64,000 nucleotides of DNA from an uncultured Pelagibacteraceae bacterium (GTDB lineage Bacteria > Pseudomonadota > Alphaproteobacteria > Pelagibacterales > Pelagibacteraceae), in the NCBI GenBank assembly GCA_902588975.1, contig CACIRJ010000003.1, positions 1 to 64,000 on the forward strand. The letters run 5' to 3'. How positions within the stretch are numbered: position 1 is the stretch's first letter; the number at the start of each line of letters is the position of its first letter. Made by a program: the position numbers and the translations under genes. Positions 37,639 to 47,006 of this stretch are shown here, piece after piece. The notes beneath the pieces are model-generated. The model had not been told where the DNA came from, did not search any database, and worked only from the letters and a program-made list of their open reading frames with translations.

Positions 37639-39978
37639 ATGTTAGAAGAAAACTTAAGAATAAATGAACCTGGTTTAAATGTTTTGCCACCTGGGGTTGA
37701 AAGATATGTAATTAATGGTGGTGGAATTACAGGAATTCAGATTTTTCCAGATGATGAAATTGAAATTATTAATAATGAAGGAAATCAAATTTGTGAAATA
37801 GTTGTTTTTAATTCTGATGGAAATTCAGATCCATCGATTTTAAATTTAAAATCTTCTAAATCAGATAATGATATAATTAAAATTTTAAATAGAAATGAAG
37901 AAAGTTCAAAAATTGCATTGCGTCAATTAGAAAAAAGAAATCTTAAAATTTTAAAGTCTAAATCTTCAATCCTTTTTGATAAAGACACTCCACCAGGAGA
38001 AAAAATTAAAATAAGTTCAAAAGATAAATGTTATTGTATTTTTGCTGCCCCTGGCAATGATATGTTAGTTCATGAACAAAATCCTCCTACTGAACTAACT
38101 TTATTTATTAAAAGAAATAATATTGTTGACTATAAAGAACATAGAATAATTCCAGATCCAATTTTTGATCCTCTAGACGAAAAAAATATTGCAAAACAAT
38201 CAGCGATTTCTTTTGAAGTTAAAGAAGGAGATTATATTCAAATAATTTGTCCAACTGGTAGACAATGTTCAGATTTTGTTGCTTTCGATACAGCTAAATT
38301 AGGTAAAGGTGTAGAGAAAGGTTTAGATTGGCAAACAACCAGGACCTTTATGGGTAATACTTTTCCAGGACCGGGATTGTATTCAAAATTTTATGATACA
38401 GATCATGAACCTTTAGTAGAGGTAATAAGAGATACTGTTGGTAGACATGACACTTTTAATCTTGCTTGTACATCAAAGTATTACGAAGACGCTGGTTATT
38501 TTGGGCATCCCAATTGTTCAGATAACTTAAGTGGTGCTATGGAAAATTTTGGGGTTAATAGACAAAAAGGATGGCACGCTATAAATTTATTTTTTAACAC
38601 TTCAGCAGGAGGTTTAAATACTGTACTTTCTGATGAGTCATTTGCTAGACCTGGAGATTATGTAATATTAAGAGCTTTAAAAGATTTAACCTGTGGAACA
38701 TCAGCCTGTCCAAGTGATATAGATCCATGTAATTCATGGAACCCTACAGATATTTTTGTTAGAACTTATGAAAAAAAAAGAGAATTTACAAAATCTTTTG
38801 CATTTAGAATGAAACCAGACTCAGAATTAAAACTAACAAAAAATACAGGATTTCATGAAAGAACTTCTAAATTAACAAGAAACTTTGTTGATGCTAGAGG
38901 ATATTGGTTGCCCAATGATTACACTAAACACGGAGTAATAAATGAATATACAGCGTGTAGAGAAAAAGCAGTTTTAATTGATTTATCTTCTTTAAGAAAA
39001 TTTGAAATATTAGGTCCAGATGCAGAAGAATTGATGGACTATACTTTAACTAGAAATGTTAAAAAATTGTCAGTTGGACAAATTGTTTATTCTTCGATGT
39101 GTTATGAAAATGGTTCTATGTTTGATGATGGAACATTGTTAAAAATGAGTGATCATGGATTTAGATGGGTATGTGGTGATGAGTACGCTGGTGAATGGTT
39201 AAAAGAACAGGCAAAAAAGAAAAAATTTAATGTTTTAATTAAAAACTCTACTGATCAAATAAATAATATTTCTCTACAAGGACCAAATAGTAAAAAAATT
39301 TTAGAAAAGTTTATTTTTACTCCACCAACACAACCTTCTATTTCAGAATTACAATGGTTTAGGTTTACAATCTGCAGAGTAAAAGAACTTAGCGGAATTC
39401 CATTAATGGTTTCTAGAACAGGATATACAGGTGAATTAGGATATGAAATATGGTGTCACCCTTCTGATGCACCAGCGGTTTGGGATGTGCTTATGGAAGC
39501 TGGAAAAGATGAAGGATTAATACCTGCTGGTTTTGGAGCATTAGATTTATTAAGAATTGAAGCTGGACTAATATTATTTGGTAATGAATTTGACGGCCAA
39601 GTTGACCCTTTTGAAGCAGGTGTTGGATTTACGGTTCCTTTAAAAACAAAAACAGCAGATTTCATCGGTAAAGATGCATTAATAAAGAGAAAAGAAAATC
39701 CACAAAAGAAATTAGTTGGATTAGAACTTGTAGGCAAAGAAAAAGCTAATCATGGCGATTGCGTTCATATTGGAAGATCCCAAGTTGGGGTAGTCACAAG
39801 TGGATGTTTGTCTCCTACTTTGAATAAAAATATTGCTTTGTGTAGAATTGATGTGGGTCATTCAGAAATAGGTATGAGTGTTGAAGTTGGTAAAATTGAT
39901 GGACATCAAAAAAGAATACCTGCCAAAGTTGTTGGTTTTCCACATTACGATCCTCAAAAAACTCGTGTAAAATCATAA
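37639..39978 (+). CDS. DUF1989 (urea-carboxylase-associated-like) + GcvT aminomethyltransferase fusion protein
   Basis: N-terminal half has a DUF1989-type region (EGDYIQIICPTGRQCSDFVAF...RDTVGRHDTFNLAC...HPNCSDNL...RPGDYVILRALKDLTCGTSACPSDI); C-terminal half is GcvT-like (ISLQGPNSKKILEK, SRTGYTGELGYEIWC, FEAGVGFTV, FIGKDAL). Confidence 0.85.
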   Translation: MLEENLRINEPGLNVLPPGVERYVINGGGITGIQIFPDDEIEIINNEGNQICEIVVFNSDGNSDPSILNLKSSKSDNDIIKILNRNEESSKIALRQLEKRNLKILKSKSSILFDKDTPPGEKIKISSKDKCYCIFAAPGNDMLVHEQNPPTELTLFIKRNNIVDYKEHRIIPDPIFDPLDEKNIAKQSAISFEVKEGDYIQIICPTGRQCSDFVAFDTAKLGKGVEKGLDWQTTRTFMGNTFPGPGLYSKFYDTDHEPLVEVIRDTVGRHDTFNLACTSKYYEDAGYFGHPNCSDNLSGAMENFGVNRQKGWHAINLFFNTSAGGLNTVLSDESFARPGDYVILRALKDLTCGTSACPSDIDPCNSWNPTDIFVRTYEKKREFTKSFAFRMKPDSELKLTKNTGFHERTSKLTRNFVDARGYWLPNDYTKHGVINEYTACREKAVLIDLSSLRKFEILGPDAEELMDYTLTRNVKKLSVGQIVYSSMCYENGSMFDDGTLLKMSDHGFRWVCGDEYAGEWLKEQAKKKKFNVLIKNSTDQINNISLQGPNSKKILEKFIFTPPTQPSISELQWFRFTICRVKELSGIPLMVSRTGYTGELGYEIWCHPSDAPAVWDVLMEAGKDEGLIPAGFGALDLLRIEAGLILFGNEFDGQVDPFEAGVGFTVPLKTKTADFIGKDALIKRKENPQKKLVGLELVGKEKANHGDCVHIGRSQVGVVTSGCLSPTLNKNIALCRIDVGHSEIGMSVEVGKIDGHQKRIPAKVVGFPHYDPQKTRVKS

Positions 39979-40328
39979 TGTCAAAATCATCAAAGGATTT
40001 ACTTGAATTTTGGGAAGATCAAATGAAACTATCCCATACATCCAGTAATTACTTTTTCAGAAAATCTCCTTCACATTATCATATGATGTTGATTGTGATG
40101 AATTCTTATAAGTTAAATGAAAACTTATCTGTCGAAGAACTTAAGACTAGACTCTTTAAAACCTCAAGACCTAAATCTGCACTTATGATCAAGGAAGCTT
40201 GTGATAAAGAATTTTTTTACCTCGAGAAAACCGGAAATGACCATAGAAAAAAGTACGTCTTACCCACACAAAATTTTGTTAATGAATTTAACGAATATTT
40301 AAAAACTCTCAAAAATTTGAGTTTTTAA
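39978..40328 (+). CDS. Small protein (116 aa), possible winged-helix/MarR-like regulator
   Basis: Stop/start overlap with the fusion gene; LSVEELKTRLFKTSRPKSALMIKEACDKEFFYLEKTGNDHRKKYVLPTQNFVNEFNEYL resembles a wHTH helix-turn-helix-wing plan. Confidence 0.45.
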   Translation: MSKSSKDLLEFWEDQMKLSHTSSNYFFRKSPSHYHMMLIVMNSYKLNENLSVEELKTRLFKTSRPKSALMIKEACDKEFFYLEKTGNDHRKKYVLPTQNFVNEFNEYLKTLKNLSF

Positions 40329-40418
40329 ATTAAAATTCTCACTAATATTTAGAATTTATATAAATTATATATAAAAATTATTATATTCTTTCCCTTGCTA
40401 AAAAATTAAAATTCGTTC

Positions 40419-41747
40419 ATGTCGTTACCGACAAAAGCAAAAGTTGTCATAATTGGTGGAGGGATCCACGGGCTAAGTACTGCTTGGAAACTTTCCGAAA
40501 AATATAAAAATCCAAACGATGTAGTTGTCCTAGAAAAAAAAGATACTGCTGCAGGTGCAAGTGGAATTGCATGTGGAGTTGTTAGAAATAATTATTTTCA
40601 ACCAGCAATGAGAGAGTTAATGGCTCATTCAGTTAGTGTTTGGGAGAGTGATCCAGAGGCATTTAAATATAATGCTGTTGGCTATATGCAAATTTCTCCA
40701 GAAGTAATGCATAAAGATGTTGCAAGTATTTACGAACAACAAAAAGCTATTGGATATGAATCTGAATTTATAGAAGGTGAAAAAGATTGCATGAAATATA
40801 TGCAAGGAATTTTTAGTGATTGGCAAGCAAAAGGAATTACATCAGTCTTACATGAAAAGAAAGGTGGATACGCATTTAATAAAGATTCAATTAAAGCATT
40901 AGAGAAAAAAGCAAATTCAAACGGTGTAAACGTTCATAAAGGAGTAAAGGTTACAGGTTTTAAAAGAGGAAGTAACAGCAATGCAATTACCGGTGTAGTC
41001 ACAGACAAAGGAACAATTGATTGTGATCAGGTAGTTATTGGAGCTGGACCATGGGTAAGAGATTTTTGGAATATGTTGGAGTTACCAAAAACAACAAACA
41101 TAAAAGATGCTAAAAATGGAAAAATGCATGAAGTTGAAATGTGGAAGTACTGGTTTTTACAAGAAGGTGTATTAGGTGTAGATGCAGATTATCTAAAAAC
41201 TAATGAAGGTAAACCACCTCCAGTAATTCATGTTGATACAGATGCTCCACTTTATTCTGATAAAGATGGTAAAATAATTACAGAAGACTTATGGGGAATT
41301 TATTATAAACCTGATATTGAAGGTTTGGGAGTTCAAGGTGGAACATCACCTTACATTGTTCAAAAACATTTTGATGAAGTTAATGTTGATCCATATGGAA
41401 TAGACTCTCCAGAATATCAAACTACCGATAAATTTTCTGACATGTGGACTTCAGCACTAGCACATATTCAAAAACGTTTTGTTGGTAAATCCCATTTGTA
41501 TAGAAAGGGACCATCAGGAGGATTGGGTTGTTTAACTCCAGATTCATTCCCGATATTCGATAGATTTTTTGAAAATGTTTATATGATTGCAGATGCAAAT
41601 CATGGTTATAAAATGATAGGTGTTGGACACCTTGTTGCACAAGAAATTTTAGGTCAAGAAAGTGAATTACTAAAACCGTTCAGGTTCGATAGATATGAAA
41701 AAGGCAAACTTCATCCGACATCGAACAGTCCGTTTCCTTGGAGCTAA
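40419..41747 (+). CDS. FAD-dependent oxidoreductase, DAO family (sarcosine/dimethylglycine-oxidase-like)
   Basis: VVIIGGGIHGLSTAWKLSEKY, GASGIACGVVRNNYF, GPSGGLGCLTPDSFPI. Confidence 0.88.
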   Translation: MSLPTKAKVVIIGGGIHGLSTAWKLSEKYKNPNDVVVLEKKDTAAGASGIACGVVRNNYFQPAMRELMAHSVSVWESDPEAFKYNAVGYMQISPEVMHKDVASIYEQQKAIGYESEFIEGEKDCMKYMQGIFSDWQAKGITSVLHEKKGGYAFNKDSIKALEKKANSNGVNVHKGVKVTGFKRGSNSNAITGVVTDKGTIDCDQVVIGAGPWVRDFWNMLELPKTTNIKDAKNGKMHEVEMWKYWFLQEGVLGVDADYLKTNEGKPPPVIHVDTDAPLYSDKDGKIITEDLWGIYYKPDIEGLGVQGGTSPYIVQKHFDEVNVDPYGIDSPEYQTTDKFSDMWTSALAHIQKRFVGKSHLYRKGPSGGLGCLTPDSFPIFDRFFENVYMIADANHGYKMIGVGHLVAQEILGQESELLKPFRFDRYEKGKLHPTSNSPFPWS

Positions 41748-41813
41748 TTTATCTAAGTAGACAAACGTTTTTTTTTCAGTTACCTTTTGATCTGAAAATT
41801 CAAAGGGGGAAGA

Positions 41814-43283
41814 ATGACGGATCTTGAAAAACACGTAAACCAACCAGGTAGAGCTAAACTCGTCAAAAAAGTTAGAGAAAAAATAAACGAATTAGGAATT
41901 ACTTATATCTATTATCAATTTATTTCAGTAACTGGAAGAGTTGTTGGAAAAGGAATACCAGCAGATCACTGGGAAAGAACTGCAGAAAAAGGTTTTCAAT
42001 TAGTTTATGGAGCAACTGCAAACTTATTTTTAGATCGTCATAATAATTATATTGGTTACGGTCCAGAAGCTATGGAATTGGTAGGAATACCTGATCCAGA
42101 AACTTTTGTTCAATTACCTTGGGATAAAAGAGTTGGAAGAGTTTTTGTTACGTGTTTTAGAAACAGAGAAGAAAGAAAAAATCCAGGTGGTCATTTAACA
42201 AGTGACTGCAGAGGCAATCTTAGAATTTTCATGAATGAGTTCAAAAAGAAACATGGATTAGAATTAAGAGTTGGAACAGAGCCTGAAATGATGTGGTTAA
42301 CAAAAAATCCTGACGGAACTCCAACTGGACAAGGTTTCTCAAAACCTTTCTGTTATCATATTGATCAATTTGAATCATTAAGACCTGTGTTTATGAAGGT
42401 TATTGAATACGCAAAAGCGATGGGTCTTGATATGATCCAAGGTGACCATGAAGATGCACCTGGCCAATTAGAACTTAACTGGACATTTGATAATGTTTTA
42501 AGAAATGCTGATAGATTATCTACGTATAGACAAATTTGTGCTCAAGTAGCAAGAGAACACAATCTTATTGCTTGCTTTATGACTAAACCATTTATGGGAG
42601 TTTCAGCAAGTGGATGTCACACAAACATGTCTTTATGGAAAGGTGGAAAAGTATCAGTAAACAAATTAGGTAACAAAAAACTTCCAGGAGTAGAGGAAGT
42701 ATTTAGCTATGTATCCGGTGGAACTAATACTTTTATGCCTGATACTAAAGATATGCAGTTACCTGGAAAAATTGGATTACAATCAATTGCAGGGATAATG
42801 AAACACTTGCCAGCTTTAACAGCAATTGGTTCTTCGACAGTGAACTCATATAGAAGATTATGGGATCAAGGTTTTTGGGCACCAGTATATGCTGACTGGG
42901 GTTATCAAAATAGAACTTGTGGTCTAAGAGTATCTGCTCCGGGTAGATTTGAGTACAGATCAGTTGACTCTATGCATAACCCATATTTATTAGGTGCAGC
43001 ATTACTTAAAGCTTGTGATGAGGGAATATCTAAAAAAATGAAACCAGCTAAACCAGAGTCTAGAAATATATACGAAGCTCAAAAAGCTGGTAAAGATGTT
43101 AAAAAACTTCCACTAAGTTTAGGTGAGGCTTTAGATAGATTGGCGGAAGATGAAGTAATAAAATCATCAATGCCAGATGAAATGTATAAAGTATTTAATT
43201 GGTACAAACGAGATGAGTGGGAAAAATTCCTTGGTGCAACAACACAATGGGATCTTGATACTTATTTAGATTGTCTACCGTAG
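41814..43283 (+). CDS. Glutamine-synthetase-family protein (GlnT/GmaS-type), copy 1
   Basis: QGDHEDAPGQLELNW, SASGCHTNMSLW, APGRFEYRSVDSMHNPYLLGAALL. Confidence 0.85.
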   Translation: MTDLEKHVNQPGRAKLVKKVREKINELGITYIYYQFISVTGRVVGKGIPADHWERTAEKGFQLVYGATANLFLDRHNNYIGYGPEAMELVGIPDPETFVQLPWDKRVGRVFVTCFRNREERKNPGGHLTSDCRGNLRIFMNEFKKKHGLELRVGTEPEMMWLTKNPDGTPTGQGFSKPFCYHIDQFESLRPVFMKVIEYAKAMGLDMIQGDHEDAPGQLELNWTFDNVLRNADRLSTYRQICAQVAREHNLIACFMTKPFMGVSASGCHTNMSLWKGGKVSVNKLGNKKLPGVEEVFSYVSGGTNTFMPDTKDMQLPGKIGLQSIAGIMKHLPALTAIGSSTVNSYRRLWDQGFWAPVYADWGYQNRTCGLRVSAPGRFEYRSVDSMHNPYLLGAALLKACDEGISKKMKPAKPESRNIYEAQKAGKDVKKLPLSLGEALDRLAEDEVIKSSMPDEMYKVFNWYKRDEWEKFLGATTQWDLDTYLDCLP

Positions 43284-43294
43284 TAGGATAGAAT

Positions 43295-44236
43295 ATGTGC
43301 GGGATTGCAGGATTAATTCATAGAGGAAATACTTCAAACGTTGGTTTTGAACTTCAAGGCATGCTTCAAGCATTAAAGCATAGAGGAGAAGATTCAACTG
43401 GATACGCTCTTTACGGAAAAACTGACGGTCAAAATTTTATCATGAGATTTAAAGTTGGAGAAAATGTCGGTGAAGGCAGCACTTCAGTCATGGAAGATGT
43501 CTCAGTATATGATGAAAGAAAAAAAATAGTTGATGGATATTTATCTGATTTGGGAGCAAAGATAATTAAAGAGGAAAGAATACTTCCTTATTCATTAAGA
43601 TATGAAATTGAGTACGATAAAGATCTTATGGAGTTCTCGCAAAAAATAGAAAGCGTGCCTGGTGTTGAAATTCTATCAATGGGCAAATCTTTAGAGGTAA
43701 TTAAAGATTTAGGAAATGCTGAGGCAGTATGCAAGAGATATAACCTTGATAAATTAGTTGGTACTCATGCTATTGGACATGCAAGGATGGCGACAGAGTC
43801 AGGCGTTGATATTAAGTCTGCCCATCCATTCTGGGGATATCCTTTCAGTGATGTATCTGTTGTTCACAACGGTCAATTAACTAATTATTGGAATAATAGA
43901 AGAGTATTAGAGAATAAGGGAATGAGATTTATGTCAGAGTGTGACTCTGAATTAATTGCAGTTTATTTGGCTGAAAAAATGAGAAATGGAGCGACACTAG
44001 AAGAGGGAATGAAAGAGTCTTTAACTGGTTTGGATGGCGTTTTCACTTACTTCGTTGCTACCAAAGACTCTTTGGGGATGGCTAAAGATACTATGGCTGC
44101 TAAACCATTGGTATTATATGAGTCTGATGATCTTGTAGCTATGGGTTCCGAAGAAATAGCAATTAGATCAGTACTACCACAAGAAATAGAAACATATGAT
44201 CCTTTTGATGGGGAGGTTAAAGTATGGCAAATTTAA
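43295..44236 (+). CDS. Class II glutamine amidotransferase subunit, GlxB/MgsA-like, copy 1
   Basis: N-terminal MCGIAGL Cys nucleophile, LKHRGEDSTGYAL, GHARMATESGVDIKSAHPFWG, VVHNGQLTNY. Confidence 0.88.
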   Translation: MCGIAGLIHRGNTSNVGFELQGMLQALKHRGEDSTGYALYGKTDGQNFIMRFKVGENVGEGSTSVMEDVSVYDERKKIVDGYLSDLGAKIIKEERILPYSLRYEIEYDKDLMEFSQKIESVPGVEILSMGKSLEVIKDLGNAEAVCKRYNLDKLVGTHAIGHARMATESGVDIKSAHPFWGYPFSDVSVVHNGQLTNYWNNRRVLENKGMRFMSECDSELIAVYLAEKMRNGATLEEGMKESLTGLDGVFTYFVATKDSLGMAKDTMAAKPLVLYESDDLVAMGSEEIAIRSVLPQEIETYDPFDGEVKVWQI

Positions 44237-45078
44237 AAACCTCAGAAAAAAAAACTAAAGCTCAGTCAATGGGACTTCATTCAGAGGTCTTAACTGGAAA
44301 AACGCAACAAAAATTTTTTAATCCAGATGAGGCCGAAAATTTTTATTATTTCGGAACATATGATGTCGATTTCAACAAAAGAACAGAAATCGATGTAAAA
44401 AATATGGAATGCAGGGAAGCCAATAAAAAAATTGATGAATTAATGAAAGATGGATATGGAACAATAGTTATAAAAAATCCTCAAGGAAAACACAGTTTAG
44501 GTGTAGGAATTTTAAATAAATTAAATTTAATATTTGAAGGAAGTTTAGGTTACTTTGGATGTGGATCAATGGATGGTCCAATAGTTAGAATTAATGGAAG
44601 AGTTGGTTGGTCTTGCGCTGAAAATATGATGGCTGGTAAAGTTGTCATTGAAAAAAATGCGGGGTCTTGCTTTGGGGCAGCTATAAGAGGTGGCGATCTG
44701 ATATGCAAAGGAAGCGTAGGTGCAAGAACTGGTATTGATCAAAAAGGTGGAACTATTATAATTGGTGGAGATGCTGGTGCTTTTACTGGGTTTATGATGC
44801 AAAGAGGCAGAATAATAATCTTGGGTGACGTAGGTATCAATTTAGGTGACTCTATGTATGATGGGACAATTTTTGTAGGTGGAAAAATTGGTTCATTTGG
44901 TAGTGATGCTGTCGAAGCAGAATTGACTGATTCAGATCAGGACTGGTTAAGAAGAAAATTAAAGGTTGCGGAGATCGGAGAAAATTTCGATGTTTCTAAA
45001 ATGACCAAAGTTGTTGCAGGAAAAAAACTTTGGAATTACGATGCTCTTGAACCTACAGAGAAAAAAGGAGCAATTTAA
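44224..45078 (+). CDS. GltB-C-terminal-domain-like subunit, GlxC/MgsB-like, copy 1
   Basis: Repetitive Gly-rich beta-helix (GSLGYFGCGSMDGPIVRINGRVGWSCAENMMAGKVVIE...GGTIIIGGDAGAFTGFMMQRG). Confidence 0.87.
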   Translation: MANLKTSEKKTKAQSMGLHSEVLTGKTQQKFFNPDEAENFYYFGTYDVDFNKRTEIDVKNMECREANKKIDELMKDGYGTIVIKNPQGKHSLGVGILNKLNLIFEGSLGYFGCGSMDGPIVRINGRVGWSCAENMMAGKVVIEKNAGSCFGAAIRGGDLICKGSVGARTGIDQKGGTIIIGGDAGAFTGFMMQRGRIIILGDVGINLGDSMYDGTIFVGGKIGSFGSDAVEAELTDSDQDWLRRKLKVAEIGENFDVSKMTKVVAGKKLWNYDALEPTEKKGAI

Positions 45079-46470
45079 ATGGCAAAGAAAAAAAACGGTA
45101 ATGGAAAGTCAAACGGTCATTCCAATGGAAATGGAGTAGCGTCTAGAAATAAAAGTTTGCTAGGCCACAATGCAATCTTCACTCCTGAAGTAATGGATGA
45201 TATCCATATTAAATCAGAATTAGGTAGATACAGAATGCGTGGTATGGCTTTGATGAAGAAAATACCAACTTTTGATGATCTAGTTTTCTTGCCAGGTACT
45301 TTAACGAGATTTGTAATTGAAGGTTATAGAGAAAAATGTGAAACTAAAACTATCATTGGTCCAAGATGCGAAAATCCAATTGAACTTGATATACCAGTTT
45401 ATATTACTGGAATGAGTTTTGGAGCATTATCTTATGAGGCTAAAACAGCATTAGCGAGAGGTGCTACTATGGCTGGTAGTGCAACATGTTCTGGTGAAGG
45501 TGGTATGATACCAGATGAAAGAAGATATTCAGAAAAATGGTTTTATCAGTGCATACAATCAAGATACGGTTTTAATCCACATCACGCACAACTAGCTGAT
45601 GGAATTGAAGTATTTATTGGACAAGGACAAAAAGTTGGAATGGGAGGTCATTTAATGGGTCAAAAAGTTACTGACCAAGTTGCAGAAATGAGATCACTGC
45701 CTGCAGGTATTGATCAAAGATCTCCAGCAAGACACCCAGATTGGTTGGGTCCAGATGATTTAGCTTTAAAAGTTCAAGAGCTTAGAGAATTAACAAAAAA
45801 CAAAGTGCCAATTCAGTTAAAGTTGGGTGCAGCTAAAGTATATGATGATGTAAGGATGGCAGCAAAATGTGATCCAGATTCAATTTATCTTGATGGAATG
45901 GAAGGTTCTACAGGTGCTGGACCACACATTGCAGCTGCTAACACAGGAATTCCAGGAATAGCAGGAATTAGAGAAGCTAGAAGAGCATTAGATGATGTTG
46001 GCAAAACTGGAAAAGTAACTTTAATTTATGCAGGTGGTGTTAGAGACGGAGCAGATATGGCTAAAGCTTTAGCACTTGGTGCAGACGCAATTGCAATCGG
46101 AACAGGCGCAATGGTGGCTTTAAATTGCAATAAAGAAATACCAGAATCTAACTTTGAAAAGGAAATGGGTGTTCCCGCAGGTCATTGCTATCACTGTCAC
46201 ACGGGTAGATGTCCGGTAGGAGTTGCTACTCAAGATCCTAAATTAAGAAAAAGATTAAATCCTGATGATGCAGCATTAAGAGTATATAATTACTTGCATG
46301 CGATGACATTGGAGGCTCAATTGTTAGCTAGAGCATGTGGAAAAACAAATATTCACTCGCTAGAACCAGAAGATATGGCTGCATTAACAATGGAGGCTTC
46401 TGCTTTAGCTAAAGTACCTCTTGCAGGAACAAATCATACAGTAGGAGTTAAAGATTTCCATAAAATCTAA
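45079..46470 (+). CDS. FMN-binding glutamate-synthase-like subunit, GlxD/MgsC-like, copy 1
   Basis: GMSFGALSYEAKTALARGA, GEGGMIPDER, GTGAMVALNC, CYHCHTGRCPVGVATQDP. Confidence 0.9.
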   Translation: MAKKKNGNGKSNGHSNGNGVASRNKSLLGHNAIFTPEVMDDIHIKSELGRYRMRGMALMKKIPTFDDLVFLPGTLTRFVIEGYREKCETKTIIGPRCENPIELDIPVYITGMSFGALSYEAKTALARGATMAGSATCSGEGGMIPDERRYSEKWFYQCIQSRYGFNPHHAQLADGIEVFIGQGQKVGMGGHLMGQKVTDQVAEMRSLPAGIDQRSPARHPDWLGPDDLALKVQELRELTKNKVPIQLKLGAAKVYDDVRMAAKCDPDSIYLDGMEGSTGAGPHIAAANTGIPGIAGIREARRALDDVGKTGKVTLIYAGGVRDGADMAKALALGADAIAIGTGAMVALNCNKEIPESNFEKEMGVPAGHCYHCHTGRCPVGVATQDPKLRKRLNPDDAALRVYNYLHAMTLEAQLLARACGKTNIHSLEPEDMAALTMEASALAKVPLAGTNHTVGVKDFHKI

Positions 46471-46478
46471 TAGCAGAT

Positions 46479-46889
46479 ATGCCAAAGAAAAAAAGTAAGA
46501 AAAAAGTCAAATCAAAAGAGATCAAAGGTCAATTAGGAAAGAAAAAAGAAACTGCTAGAGAAAAAATGATTGGCCAAACAATTGGCTACCGATATGACGT
46601 TAATCTTTTACCTGACTATAGTCGACTAACTCCATTTTTAAAAAAATATATAGAAGCTATGGGTTGGGATGATCTTAATTGGTTAGAAGATGTTCATATG
46701 GGTTATGAGGAAAATAGGCCAGCTGTTTTTGATAGAAATGCTAATGGTTGGGTAACGATACCAAGTAAAATAAAATTACCTAATAATCAGCAGGATAGAG
46801 ATATGATAGCTAGAGAATTATTGGTAAAGTTTCAAATGTCGCCGAATCATCCTCTGGTTGACCTTAAAAAAGCATATTTAAAATTCTAA
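46479..46889 (+). CDS. Conserved-looking hypothetical protein (136 aa) with Lys-rich N-terminus
   Basis: 9 nt after the GlxD-like gene, same strand; MPKKKSKKKVKSKEIKGQLGKKKE start. Confidence 0.7.
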   Translation: MPKKKSKKKVKSKEIKGQLGKKKETAREKMIGQTIGYRYDVNLLPDYSRLTPFLKKYIEAMGWDDLNWLEDVHMGYEENRPAVFDRNANGWVTIPSKIKLPNNQQDRDMIARELLVKFQMSPNHPLVDLKKAYLKF

Positions 46890-47006
46890 TTTTCAATTTC
46901 AAGTTGATAAAATAATTATTAACTTCTACTTTTTATATATAAAATAAAATTGTCAGCGTAAAAAAAATTTCATAGAGTCTATTAACTATTAATAGGAGAG
47001 AGAAAT

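Noticed and set aside
39456-39737. 93-aa minus-strand ORF inside the DUF1989-GcvT gene
   Set aside because: Fully nested antisense to a clear coding sequence, low complexity (Ser/Pro/Asn rich) and no recognisable domain; same reasoning applies to the other nested antisense ORFs in the track.
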